This document shows positions 17,231 to 25,441 of a stretch of DNA of 64,000 nucleotides, one piece after another. Both the position numbers and the translations under genes were made by a program. The stretch covers positions 1 to 64,000 of the forward strand of contig SFNQ01000001.1 of NCBI GenBank assembly GCA_004554165.1. Direction: 5' to 3'. Below the pieces are notes generated by a model. It did no database searches and had not been told where the DNA came from. It worked only from the letters and a program-made list of their open reading frames with translations. Positions within the stretch are counted from its first letter, which is position 1; each line of letters starts with the position of its first letter. Source of the DNA: Clostridiales bacterium. GTDB lineage: Bacteria; Bacillota; Clostridia; Christensenellales; CAG-138.

Positions 17231-17266
17231 CTGTCGAAAAGGGGGAAGCCTCCATTTTTTCGACAG
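17231..17266 (+). terminator. terminator-like hairpin of serS with element-like ends
   Basis: CTGTCGAAAA (17231-17240) and TTTTCGACAG (17257-17266) are perfect 10-bp inverted arms enclosing GGGGGAAGCCTCC. It starts 14 bp after the serS stop. The arms share TGTCGAAAA with the terminal repeats of the 200-bp element, so it could be a solo-ends remnant or simply the serS terminator. The following 17267-17425 shows short palindromes such as TTCGGGGATTGCGATCCCCGAA and no gene. Confidence 0.55.
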
Positions 17267-17425
17267 CGCCTCAGGGGCAGCCTGCGCCCGCGGTGCGGTC
17301 AGCGGCGCTTGCAGAGAAGGCCTTGCTCCGCAAGCGCTTTGCGGCCCCGGCATACAATCCGCCGGAGCCGAATCAAGCCTTCGGGGATTGCGATCCCCGA
17401 AGCACCAATCGAGTTGATCCACAGG

Positions 17426-17684
17426 CTGAGCCGCTGCGCCCGTATGCGCGGCGGCTCAGAGTGTCGAAAAAGTGGCTGAGTGCCACTTTTTCGAGCTTTC
17501 ACAGGTTTTGCCTCTCGCATTCGCTCCCGGGCGGCAAAACCCGCAAAGTACGAAACCCTCTGGGGTTTCATCCGTTCTGACGCACATGTCGTCAGAGCCG
17601 GATGGGACATAAGGGGCTGCGGCCCCTTATCAACCCCGGGATTTTTTGACAATCTCAGCCGCTGCGCCCGTATGCGCGGCGGCT
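17426..17684 (+). repeat. terminator-nested element, copy B (full length)
   Basis: The core at 17457-17656 is exactly 200 bp, starting CAGAGTGTCGAAAAA and ending TTTTTTGACAATCTC (near-perfect terminal inverted repeats). The 28-bp palindrome AGCCGCTGCGCC...GGCGGCT occurs at 17429-17456 and identically at 17657-17684. The right copy is followed by TTTTGCT. The core contains five hairpins in series: TCGAAAAAGTGGC with its complement, GGTTTTGCC/GGCAAAACC, GAAACCC/GGGTTTC, TCTGACG/CGTCAGA and ATAAGGGGC/GCCCCTTAT. It lies downstream of serS in sense orientation. Nothing gene-like is seen in 17685-17831. Confidence 0.92.
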
Positions 17685-17831
17685 TTTGCTCTGCGGCGAA
17701 TCCCACAGCGCGTCGCTCTGCTTTTTTGCCGCTGGCAGGGCGGCCTCCTTTACCGCAGCTTCCTTCTTCCGGGGGAAAAATGTACGGCTCCTCAGAGGTC
17801 CGCTGAAAAAGAAAAGAAGCAATCCTTCTCT

Positions 17832-17861
17832 GCATGAATTGGCCGTGCGCTGGCGATACTA
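17832..17861 (+). promoter_or_regulatory. sigma-F/sigma-G-type sporulation promoter
   Basis: GCATG (17832-17836), a 15-bp spacer and GGCGATACTA (17852-17861) fit the forespore consensus GYWTA-N15-GGNNANAHTR with one mismatch at the -35. It lies 23 bp before the SpoIIQ-like gene, which in Bacillus is sigma-F-dependent. Confidence 0.7.
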
Positions 17862-17883
17862 TGCCCGAGGTGATTTAGAAATC

Positions 17884-18612
17884 ATGGAAAAGAAGGAAAC
17901 CTTCGGAAATAAATCCAGAGAGTTTTTAAAGCAGCAGGGCTTTTATATCGTGCTGGCGCTGTGCCTGCTGATCGTTGGCGTTGCAATCGCGCTGACCGCG
18001 TTGCCGCGGGAGGAGGCGCAGCAGCCCGCGGAGAGCACGCCGCAGCAGGCTGCGCAGGTGCGCCAATCGGACGACGAGACGCTGCGCGGAAAGCCCACAA
18101 TCCTTCCCACGGCAACGCCGACGCCAACCCCTCCGGCGGCCGCAGCAACGCCCGCGCCGACGGCGGCTCCGGCCTCCTCCGGCGGTACCAAGCCCGTTGT
18201 CAAGGGGCAGGCGCCGGTTGAGGGCGAGATCATCTGGGGCTATGCCATGGATCAGCTCCTGTACTCGGTGACGCTGGACCAGTGGACCACGCACGCGGGC
18301 ATCGACCTGTCCTGCGATAAGGGAACGGAGGTCAAGGCGGTGCTTGCGGGTACGGTCAAGAGCGTGTACGAGGACGATGCGCTGGGTACCGTGGTGACCA
18401 TCCAGCACAACAACGGCCGCACCAGCCTGTATGCGAATCTGGACAGCAGCGTTCCCGTTGAGGTGGGCAAAAAGGTCAATGCGGGCGATGTGATCGGCGT
18501 CGTTGGCGATACGGCGATGTCCGAGTGCGGCGCGCTGCCGCACCTGCACTTTGGTTTCCTTGTGGATGATAAGCCTGTGGATCCCATGAGCTACGTTGCC
18601 ATCCCCCATTAA
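17884..18612 (+). CDS. SpoIIQ-like M23/LytM membrane-anchored peptidase
   Basis: A 242-aa protein: cytoplasmic N-terminus, a single transmembrane helix (about 20-42), a Pro/Thr/Ala-rich extracytoplasmic linker (about 45-105) and a LytM/M23 domain (about 115-240). The M23 zinc ligands are present: His and Asp in HAGIDLSC and the HxH in LPHLHFGF. Like clostridial SpoIIQ it could therefore be catalytically competent; the Bacillus protein lacks the first His. SpoIIQ spans the forespore membrane and engages SpoIIIAH during engulfment. The forespore-type promoter upstream supports the assignment. spoIIID and other usual neighbours are absent, so a generic LytM protein is the alternative. GAGGTG precedes the start. 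Two direct copies of the 200-bp element bracket the gene. Confidence 0.78.
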   Translation: MEKKETFGNKSREFLKQQGFYIVLALCLLIVGVAIALTALPREEAQQPAESTPQQAAQVRQSDDETLRGKPTILPTATPTPTPPAAAATPAPTAAPASSGGTKPVVKGQAPVEGEIIWGYAMDQLLYSVTLDQWTTHAGIDLSCDKGTEVKAVLAGTVKSVYEDDALGTVVTIQHNNGRTSLYANLDSSVPVEVGKKVNAGDVIGVVGDTAMSECGALPHLHFGFLVDDKPVDPMSYVAIPH

Positions 18613-18671
18613 GGGAGAGAACGGACAGCTTTGTCCCGGGGGACACGAGAGCGTCCCTCAGGCAGCAAAAA

Positions 18672-18902
18672 AAGCGGCACCGCCGCTTCAGAGTGTCGAA
18701 AAAGTGGCGGAGCGCCACTTTTTCGAGCTTTCACAGGTTTTGCCTCTCGCATTCGCTCCCGGGCGGCAAAACCTGCAAGGGACGAAACCCTCTGGGTTTT
18801 CCTCCGTTCTGACGCACCTGTCGTCAGAGCCGGATGGAACATAAGGGGCTGCGGCCCCTTATCAACCCCGGGATTTTTCGACAATCTCAAGCGGCGCCGC
18901 CT
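18672..18902 (+). repeat. terminator-nested element, copy C (full length)
   Basis: The core at 18689-18888 is exactly 200 bp and about 95% identical to copy B by eye, with the same CAGAGTGTCGAAAAA and TTTTTCGACAATCTC ends and the same five hairpins. The left flank is a perfect hairpin AAGCGGC-ACC-GCCGCTT (18672-18688). The right flank AAGCGGCGCCGCC (18889-18901) repeats 12 of the first 13 bases, so the duplication is imperfect here. The copy lies 60 bp after the spoIIQ-like stop, in sense orientation. 18903-19018 shows no gene. Confidence 0.9.
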
Positions 18903-19018
18903 GCAAAGCGAAGGGCGAACCCTCCTTTTGGGCGGGAGGCGCGGCGGCAGGGGAGGCCGCCAGGAAGCTGCTCCACCATGTTTTTCGGAACCCAAGCCCT
19001 GGAAAATGGCGGTTTTTC

Positions 19019-19047
19019 TTTACAAACGGGCGCTTTGCCGCTATAAT
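19019..19047 (+). promoter_or_regulatory. promoter of ileS
   Basis: TTTACA (19019-19024), a 17-bp spacer and a perfect TATAAT (19042-19047) stand immediately before the T-box leader. Confidence 0.8.
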
Positions 19048-19052
19048 GGGCA

Positions 19053-19313
19053 AGGAAAGCTGTGAGCGGGACGAGTAGAGGGACGCCCTTTTGGCAGAGC
19101 GAGCCGCGTCTGGTGCAAGGCGGCGCCGAAAGCCCTTGAATATCCCCCGCGAGCGCCCAGCGGAACGCGCCGCCATGCGCAGCGCCAGTAAGCCGGGCCG
19201 TGCTTCTCACGTTACAGGGAACAAGGAGCGGACGGGCGTTTGCCCGTCAAATAGGGTGGTACCGCGGAAAGGCAGGCTTTTCGTCCCGAAGACGGGAGGG
19301 AAGGCCTTTTTTT
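19053..19313 (+). promoter_or_regulatory. T-box leader of ileS
   Basis: A tRNA-sensing leader. The stem I distal element GGTGCAAGGC is present. The specifier loop TTGAATATCCCC offers ATC (19142-19144), an isoleucine codon. The canonical T-box AGGGTGGTACCGCG is at 19253-19266. The antiterminator can form from AGGG (19253-19256) with CCC (19285-19287) and GCGGAAAG (19264-19271) with CTTTTCGT (19277-19284), leaving the seven-base TGGTACC bulge that binds the tRNA acceptor end. The competing terminator TTTTCGTCCCG...CGGGAGGGAAGG ends in seven T (19307-19313). Confidence 0.93.
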
Positions 19314-19377
19314 CACGCAAAAACCAGAACCCCGAAAAAAGCACTGCGATTTTGACAGACTTGCTGGAGGAGAACGC

Positions 19378-22300
19378 ATGTACAAAAAAGTTACCACGGA
19401 CCTGAACTTCGTCCCCCGCGAGAAGGAGACGCTGGCCTTCTGGAAGGAGAACCGCGTCTTTGAAAAGAGCGTGGAGCTGCGCAGGGGCGCGCCGGCCTAT
19501 ACCTTCTTCGACGGGCCGCCCACCGCCAACGGCCGCCCGCACATTGGGCATGTGGAAACGCGCGCCATCAAGGACCTCATCCCGCGCTATAAAACCATGA
19601 AGGGCTACGACGTGCTGCGCAAGGCGGGCTGGGATACCCACGGCCTGCCCGTGGAGCTGGAGGTGGAAAAGCTGCTGGGTCTGGACGGCAAGGAGCAGAT
19701 TGAGGCCTACGGCGTGGAGCCCTTCATCCAGGAATGCAAAAAGTCCGTCTGGAAATACAAGACCGAGTGGGAGCAAATGTCCGACCGCGTGGCCTTCTGG
19801 GCGGACATGGAGAACCCCTATGTGACCTATGAGGACGACTATATCGAGTCCGAGTGGTGGGCGCTGAAGCAGATCTATGAAAAGGGCCTGCTCTACAAAG
19901 GCTACAAGACCGTCCCCTACTGCCCGCGCTGCGGTACGGCGCTGTCCAGCCACGAGGTCGCGCAGGGCTACAAGGACGTGAAAGAAACCTCCGCCATTGC
20001 CAAGTTTTATCTTATTGATGAGCCGGAGGTGGCCATCCTCGCGTGGACGACCACGCCCTGGACGCTGCCCTCCAACGTTGCGCTCTGCGTGAACGCGGAC
20101 GAGGACTATGTCTATGCGAAAAAGGATGGCGAAACCTATATTCTGGCTGCGGCGCTGGTTTCCAGCGTACTGGGGGAGGAGGCCGAAATCGTCAGGACCC
20201 TGCGCGGCAGCGAGCTGGAGGGCCGCGAATACCGGCCGCTGTTCGACCTGCCCGTAAACTTTCAGGGGAAGAAGGGCTACCGCGTCGTTTCCGACGGCTA
20301 TGTTACGCTGTCCGACGGCACGGGCGTGGTACACATCGCCCCCGCCTTCGGCGAGGACGACAATCGCATCGGCCAGACCTGGGAGCTGCCCTTTTTGCAG
20401 CTTGTGGACGCCTCCGGCCACCTGTGCGGCGGCACGCCCTTTGACGGCATGTTCGTCAAGGATGCGGACCCGAAGGTGCTGGAGTATCTGAAGGAGCGGG
20501 GCACGCTCTTTGCGGCGCTCCCCTTTGAGCACAGCTATCCCTTCTGCTGGCGCTGCGATACGCCGCTGATCTATTACGCCCGGGAGAGCTGGTTTATCCG
20601 CATGACCGCCGTGCGCGACAAGCTCATCCGCTTTAACCGCAGCATCAACTGGATTCCGGACAACATCAAGGAAGGCCGCATGGGCAACTTCCTGGACGGC
20701 GTGATCGACTGGGGACTTTCCCGCGAGCGCTACTGGGGCACGCCGCTGCCGGTCTGGACCTGCCAGTGCGGGCACACCCACGTCATCGGCAGCCGCGAGG
20801 AGCTGCGCAGCATGAGCAGGAACTGCCCGCCGGACATCGAGCTGCACAAGCCCTATATCGACCAGGTGGAGGTGCTCTGCCCGGAATGCGGCCGGATCAT
20901 GCGCCGTGAGCCGGTCGTCATCGACTGCTGGTTCGACTCGGGCTCCATGCCCTTTGCCCAGTGGCATTATCCCTTTGAGAACAAAGAGATCTTTGAAAAG
21001 CGCTATCCCGCAAACTTTATTTCCGAGGCAATCGACCAGACCCGCGGGTGGTTTTACACCCTGCTTGCCATCTCCACCTGCCTCTTTGACGAACCCGCCT
21101 TCCAGAACTGCGTGGTCATGGGCCATGTGCAGGATATGGAGGGACGCAAGATGTCCAAGCACCTGGGCAACGTGGTCAACCCCTGGGAGGTGCTGGATAA
21201 GCAGGGCGCGGATGCGGTGCGCTGGTATTTCTATTCCTCCAGCATGCCCTGGCTGCCCTGCCGCTTTTCCGGCGAGGCCGTTTCGGAAACGCAGCGAAAG
21301 TACATGGGTACGCTCTGGAACACCTATGCCTTCTATGTGCTCTATGCGGACATCGACGGTTTCGACCCCACAAAGCACAGGCTGTCGGATTGCGCCCTGA
21401 GCGAGATGGACGCATGGGTACTCTCGCGGCTGAACACGCTGGTCAGGAGCGTTGACGCCCACCTGGACAGCTTCCGCATCACGGAGGCCGCGCGGGCCAT
21501 GCAGGTGTTCGTGGACGAGCTTTCCAACTGGTATGTGCGCCGCTGCCGCGACCGCTACTGGGGCAGCGAGGAAACGCCGGACAAGACCGCGGCTTACATG
21601 ACCCTATATACGGTGCTGGAGACCATGGCCCGGCTTACGGCGCCCTTCACGCCCTTCATGGCGGAGCAGATCTACCAGAACATCGTCAAAAGCGTGGACG
21701 ACAGCGCGCCGCTGTCCGTACACCTGTGCGATTTCCCGGAGGCGGACGAGCGCCGCATTGACACGGCGCTTGAGGAAAACATGGGCCGCGTACTCGACAT
21801 CGTAACGCTGGGCCGCGCGGCGCGCAACGGCGCAAACCGTAAGATTCGCCAGCCCCTTGCCGCCATGTATGTGCAGGGGGAAGCTCTGGCGGACGAGTTT
21901 TCCGCCATCATTGCGGAGGAGCTGAACGTTAAGCAGGTCGCCTTCGTGGAGGATGCGTCGGGCTTTCTCTCCTATCAGGTCAAGCCGCAGCTTCGCACGC
22001 TGGGGCCGCGCTACGGCAAGATTCTGCCCGCCATCAGCGCCTATCTTGCAGGCGAGGGCGTGGGCGACGCGGTGGTGGCCGCCACCGCAGACGGCGGCAG
22101 GTTTGAGGCCGAGATCGGCGGCGTGGCGGTTTCGCTCAGCGCGGAGGATGTGCTCGTTTCCGCGCAGCAGAAGGCGGGCTTTGTCTCGGAATCCGAGGGC
22201 GGCCTGACCGTGGTGCTGGACACGAATCTGACCGACGCGCTGATTGAGGAGGGCTTTGCCCGCGAGATCGTCTCCAAGGTGCAGACCATGCGCAAGGAGG

Positions 22301-22497
22301 CGGGCTTTGAGGTGGCCGACCATATCGAGCTGTCCTACGCGGGTAGCGGGCGTATCGCCGCAATCTTCGACCGCTACGGCAGCCGCATCCTTGCCGACGT
22401 GCTGGGCGACGGGCTGAAGGGCGGCGCGGCCGAGGGCTATGTGAAGGAATGGAACATCAACGGCGAGCAGGTGACGCTCGGCGTGAGGAAGGTCTGA
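19378..22497 (+). CDS. ileS: isoleucyl-tRNA synthetase (eukaryote-like, type 2)
   Basis: A 1039-aa class I synthetase. The HIGH motif is in PTANGRPHIGHVETR (about residue 50-64). KMSKHLGN (about 591) replaces KMSKS. The CP1 editing domain lies between them, with TTTPWTLPSN. Opening motifs such as FFDGPPTANGRPH, the sequence WDTHGLPVE, and the length fit the eukaryote-like IleS2 class, which tends to be mupirocin-insensitive. That property is inferred, not shown. CPRCG (about 182) and CPECG (about 501) look like zinc-ligand pairs. GGAGGAG is the ribosome-binding site, and expression should depend on uncharged tRNA-Ile through the T-box. Confidence 0.95.
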   Translation: MYKKVTTDLNFVPREKETLAFWKENRVFEKSVELRRGAPAYTFFDGPPTANGRPHIGHVETRAIKDLIPRYKTMKGYDVLRKAGWDTHGLPVELEVEKLLGLDGKEQIEAYGVEPFIQECKKSVWKYKTEWEQMSDRVAFWADMENPYVTYEDDYIESEWWALKQIYEKGLLYKGYKTVPYCPRCGTALSSHEVAQGYKDVKETSAIAKFYLIDEPEVAILAWTTTPWTLPSNVALCVNADEDYVYAKKDGETYILAAALVSSVLGEEAEIVRTLRGSELEGREYRPLFDLPVNFQGKKGYRVVSDGYVTLSDGTGVVHIAPAFGEDDNRIGQTWELPFLQLVDASGHLCGGTPFDGMFVKDADPKVLEYLKERGTLFAALPFEHSYPFCWRCDTPLIYYARESWFIRMTAVRDKLIRFNRSINWIPDNIKEGRMGNFLDGVIDWGLSRERYWGTPLPVWTCQCGHTHVIGSREELRSMSRNCPPDIELHKPYIDQVEVLCPECGRIMRREPVVIDCWFDSGSMPFAQWHYPFENKEIFEKRYPANFISEAIDQTRGWFYTLLAISTCLFDEPAFQNCVVMGHVQDMEGRKMSKHLGNVVNPWEVLDKQGADAVRWYFYSSSMPWLPCRFSGEAVSETQRKYMGTLWNTYAFYVLYADIDGFDPTKHRLSDCALSEMDAWVLSRLNTLVRSVDAHLDSFRITEAARAMQVFVDELSNWYVRRCRDRYWGSEETPDKTAAYMTLYTVLETMARLTAPFTPFMAEQIYQNIVKSVDDSAPLSVHLCDFPEADERRIDTALEENMGRVLDIVTLGRAARNGANRKIRQPLAAMYVQGEALADEFSAIIAEELNVKQVAFVEDASGFLSYQVKPQLRTLGPRYGKILPAISAYLAGEGVGDAVVAATADGGRFEAEIGGVAVSLSAEDVLVSAQQKAGFVSESEGGLTVVLDTNLTDALIEEGFAREIVSKVQTMRKEAGFEVADHIELSYAGSGRIAAIFDRYGSRILADVLGDGLKGGAAEGYVKEWNINGEQVTLGVRKV

Positions 22498-22521
22498 AGC
22501 GGGAAGGGGACGGCGCGCATG

Positions 22522-22618
22522 CCGCGCGCGATCAAGCGCGCGGCGGCGCCGGGCGCAGGGCAGCGTGGGCTTCCGCGAGGCGGAGGCTGCGCCCGGCGCA
22601 GGCGCGGAGCGCCTGCGC
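22522..22618. repeat. three consecutive GC-rich hairpins between ileS and DUF554
   Basis: Perfect stems in series: CCGCGCGC/GCGCGCGG (22522-22529 with 22536-22543); GCGCCGGGCGCAG/CTGCGCCCGGCGC (22546-22558 with 22587-22599); and GCGCAGGCGC/GCGCCTGCGC (22596-22605 with 22609-22618, loop GGA). The second and third overlap and cannot form together. None has a T-tract, so they look like mRNA-stability or transcription-modulating structure rather than a classical terminator. Confidence 0.8.
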
Positions 22619-22684
22619 GCCGTCCCACCCGGACGCAATCCCCCATCGAAATCCCCCGGCAGGGGGACCGGGCTTACAAACCCT

Positions 22685-23365
22685 ATGCTTGGAACCATTG
22701 TGAACATCGCCGCCATTCTTCTGGGCGGCTCCATCGGATTATTGCTCAAAAAGGGCCTGCCGCAGCGCATCTCGGATACCATCATGGGCGGGGTCGGGCT
22801 GATCGTGCTCTACATCGGCGTTTCGGGCTCGCTGGTGGGCGAGAAAACGCTGGTCGCCATCCTCTCCATCGTGATCGGCGGCGCGCTGGGCGCATGGATC
22901 AACATCGACAGGGGACTTAGCCGCCTCGGCGACTATGCGCAGAAGAAGCTGTCCGGAGGACATGCGGGCAACACCTTTGCCGAGGGCTTTGTCTCCGCCA
23001 GTCTGCTGTTCTGCGTGGGCGCAATGGCCGTGGTGGGCTCGCTGGAGAGCGGGCTTGCCGGCAAGCATGAGATCCTGTTTGCCAAGTCCCTCATCGACGG
23101 CGTAACGGCGATCGTATTCGCCTCGACGCTGGGGGCGGGCGTGCTGCTGTCCGCGGCGGCGGTGCTGGTCTATCAGGGAGGAATCACGCTTCTTGCGCAG
23201 GCGCTTGCGCCGGTGCTTTCCGAGGCCGTGGTCAACGAGATGAGCTGCGTGGGCTCGCTGCTCATCATCGGCATTGCGCTGAACGTGCTGAATCTTACCA
23301 AGCTGAAGCTGGCGAATTACCTTCCGGCAATCTTTCTGCCAATTCTGCTGTGCAAGGTGATGTAA
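22685..23365 (+). CDS. DUF554 family membrane protein
   Basis: A 226-aa protein with about seven hydrophobic segments and the DUF554 opening MLGTIVNIAAILLGGSIGLL. It also has GVGLIVLYIGVSGSL, the FVSASLLFCVGAMAVVGSLE stretch and a C-terminal segment ending LPAIFLPILL. The family (YdfK/YqgA-like) is annotated as a putative transporter without a known substrate. The start at 22685 fits the family N-terminus although no clear ribosome-binding site is seen. It follows the hairpin cluster after ileS and may be co-transcribed. Confidence 0.88.
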   Translation: MLGTIVNIAAILLGGSIGLLLKKGLPQRISDTIMGGVGLIVLYIGVSGSLVGEKTLVAILSIVIGGALGAWINIDRGLSRLGDYAQKKLSGGHAGNTFAEGFVSASLLFCVGAMAVVGSLESGLAGKHEILFAKSLIDGVTAIVFASTLGAGVLLSAAAVLVYQGGITLLAQALAPVLSEAVVNEMSCVGSLLIIGIALNVLNLTKLKLANYLPAIFLPILLCKVM

Positions 23366-23398
23366 ATTGCTTTCAAAAGAAACGGGGAGATGCGCCAT

Positions 23399-24733
23399 AT
23401 GAAATTCACCCCCCGCAAGAAAGGGCTTTCCACTCCCGGCCGCTATGCGCTGGTTTTCGCGGCGCTGATGGCCGCTTTTTTCCTGCTGCTGTACCTTGCG
23501 GGGCTGGTGCCGCAGCGGCTTGTGTTTGAAAACCTAAAGGCTTCGGCCGCGCAGTTCCATGAGGAAAGCCGTCAGCCCAGCGCGTATGGCTGCTATCCGC
23601 AGCTGCTCTACCATGGCGAGGGCAGCTACCAGCTGGACAATGGCTCGGAGCTGCGGATTCTGCACCAATCGCTGTATCTGGATACCCGGGCGGACCCGGC
23701 CTCGGTGCTGGAGAATCCCTACTGGGCGGCGGAGGAGAGCGATGGGCCGCTGGAGGATCTGCGGCAGCTTTCCCGCATGGAGGAGCCGCCCGCCCCGAAC
23801 GACCGCTACTCGCGCTATCTGATGGGCTTTCGCGCGGTGGTGCGGCCGCTGCTCGCCCTGTTTCCTTATCCGGAAATTCGCCGGATCGTGATGTGGACCG
23901 TGCTGCTCCCGTTTGCGCTGGTGACGGCCGGTCTTGCAAAGCGGATGGGGCTTCGGATGGCGCTGCTGTTCGCAGGCTGCTTTTTGACGGCAAACCCGGT
24001 CATGATCGTTTCCTCGCTGCAATTCTCCTGCTGCTTTGTGCTGGCGTTTGCGGCCATGGCGGCGGTGCTCTTTCTCCGGACTTCGCAGGAGCGCGTTCCC
24101 CTGCTGCTGTTCATAACGGGTGCGCTGACGCAGTATTTTGATTTCTATACCACGCCCGTGCTGACCCTTGTGCTGCCTGCAGGGACTGCGCTGCTCCTGC
24201 TGCAGCAGGAGGGACGCTTACAGCGTCCCAAACAGGCGCTCATTTTTTTAGGCAGGTGTTTGCTGGCCTGGGCGGCAGCCTATGTGGGGAGCTGGCTCTG
24301 CAAGCTGGCGCTGACGGAGCTTTGTACGGATGAACCCGCCTGGCGGACGGCCATGGCGTCCTTTGCCGGGCGGTTGGGCCTGTCCGGAACCGGTGAGTAC
24401 GACGCCTCCTTTTACAGCCCGCTGCGGGCGCTGCGCCTGTGCGCGGCAAACCTGCTCTCGCCGGGCAGCGCGCTGCTCTTTCTCGGCATTGCCGCGCTGC
24501 TGCTTTGGGGCTTCCTCCGCGCGGGGGACAAAAGGGCCCTGCTGGCCGCCGCGCCGGGCTATCTTGCGCTTGCGCTGGTGCCCGTCGCCTGGATCATGGT
24601 GGCGGCACAGCCCTCGATCATACACGAGTATTTTCAGTATCGCACGCTTACGGGAACGGTGTTTGCCGCCTGCTGCATGGCGGCGCTCCCGCGGCCCGGC
24701 GGAGGGAACCGCGAGCCTTCCGCAATACAGTAG
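23399..24733 (+). CDS. polytopic membrane protein of unknown function
   Basis: A 444-aa protein. One N-terminal helix (about 17-36) is followed by a roughly 110-residue extracytoplasmic region, then about nine hydrophobic helices. Conserved-looking charged residues sit between helices (QYFDFYTTPV). The layout resembles integral membrane glycosyltransferases or O-antigen-type proteins, but I recognise no family. GGGGAG nine bases before 23399 selects that start over an in-frame ATG at 23390. It is 34 bp downstream of the DUF554 gene. Compare the protein at 6044-7690, which has a similar plan but little obvious sequence match. Confidence 0.65.
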   Translation: MKFTPRKKGLSTPGRYALVFAALMAAFFLLLYLAGLVPQRLVFENLKASAAQFHEESRQPSAYGCYPQLLYHGEGSYQLDNGSELRILHQSLYLDTRADPASVLENPYWAAEESDGPLEDLRQLSRMEEPPAPNDRYSRYLMGFRAVVRPLLALFPYPEIRRIVMWTVLLPFALVTAGLAKRMGLRMALLFAGCFLTANPVMIVSSLQFSCCFVLAFAAMAAVLFLRTSQERVPLLLFITGALTQYFDFYTTPVLTLVLPAGTALLLLQQEGRLQRPKQALIFLGRCLLAWAAAYVGSWLCKLALTELCTDEPAWRTAMASFAGRLGLSGTGEYDASFYSPLRALRLCAANLLSPGSALLFLGIAALLLWGFLRAGDKRALLAAAPGYLALALVPVAWIMVAAQPSIIHEYFQYRTLTGTVFAACCMAALPRPGGGNREPSAIQ

Positions 24734-24764
24734 CGGTCCGGTCAGAAGGGCAGACCGCCATACA

Positions 24765-24841
24765 CAATCGCAGAGGGAAATACCGCGAAATTTCCCGATT
24801 GCACATGAAAAATGCCCCATGCGGAAGCATGGGGCATGAAT
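24765..24841. terminator. two hairpins closing convergent genes
   Basis: CAATCG...GGGAAAT...ATTTCCC-GATTG (24765-24801) folds as a nested stem and may end the plus-strand membrane protein gene. ATGCCCCATGC (24812-24822) and GCATGGGGCAT (24827-24837) form an 11-bp perfect stem with a GGAA loop. On the minus strand it is followed by TTTTC, an intrinsic terminator for the small Cys-rich gene. Confidence 0.75.
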
Positions 24842-24860
24842 CGGTTTGGGGAACAGAGTC

Positions 24861-25106
24861 TCAGCCTGCGGAATTTTGCAGCATATGCGCAGCATAGGTG
24901 CAGACGCAGTCCCGCGTCTTGCTGCCCTTTTCCCGCACCATTCTGGCATAGCGGCAGTATTTGCATTCCGTCGTGTAGAAGAGCAGGCTCTTGCGGTAAG
25001 CAAAGTGCTCACAGGTGTCCGCCGCCACGTCCATTTCCTCGTCCTTTTTGTTCAGGAGAACTTCGATTACATCGTCGCTCTTGGGGTTCAGCAGCAGTTC
25101 CATCAT
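24861..25106 (-). CDS. small cysteine-rich protein of unknown function
   Basis: An 81-aa soluble protein with Cys32, Cys48, Cys51, Cys67 and Cys69, including a CxxC (CKYC) and a CxC (CVC). Together with His34 these could bind zinc or iron. I do not recognise the family. It has its own promoter and terminator, which argues that it is a real gene despite its size. GGAAG lies 11 bases before the first of two adjacent ATG codons. Confidence 0.7.
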   Translation of the reverse strand: MMELLLNPKSDDVIEVLLNKKDEEMDVAADTCEHFAYRKSLLFYTTECKYCRYARMVREKGSKTRDCVCTYAAHMLQNSAG

Positions 25107-25154
25107 GGCGGATTACTTCCTTTCTGTCGTGCGCTCTCGTTTTGTTCTGACACT

Positions 25155-25184
25155 GTTATAGCACAGTCCGACGGAAAATATCAA
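25155..25184 (-). promoter_or_regulatory. promoter of the small cysteine-rich gene
   Basis: On the minus strand TTGATA (25184-25179), an 18-bp spacer and TATAAC (25160-25155). The remaining 25185-25365 is comparatively AT-rich and shows no gene. Confidence 0.65.
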
Positions 25185-25365
25185 TATCTTGTGCCCATTG
25201 TTAAAACAACCGTAACATTTTGTGGTCAGAAAGCGAAAAAATCCGCCAGAGAGGGCCAAATTGCGCCGGATTTCGGCAAAGAGAGGGACTATATCTTGTG
25301 GCTTGCTCCGGAAAATAAGGGCCAGATGTCGTGGGCGGTTTTTTACTAAATCAGGCGCCCGGGGC

Positions 25366-25409
25366 AGAAAAAAGAAGCGCATGGGGCTGCGCTCTGCTCC
25401 GCCATGCGC
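25366..25409 (-). terminator. terminator of the MFS gene
   Basis: Read on the minus strand, GCGCATGG (25409-25402) pairs with CCATGCGC (25384-25377) and is followed by TTCTTTTTTC. It starts 33 bp after the MFS stop. Confidence 0.75.
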
Positions 25410-25441
25410 CGGTCCGAAGGGGTATGGGAAGCTGCGCCCGG

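Noticed and set aside
19207..21462. 751-aa minus-strand frame opposite ileS
   Set aside because: Shadow of ileS that also runs across its T-box leader.
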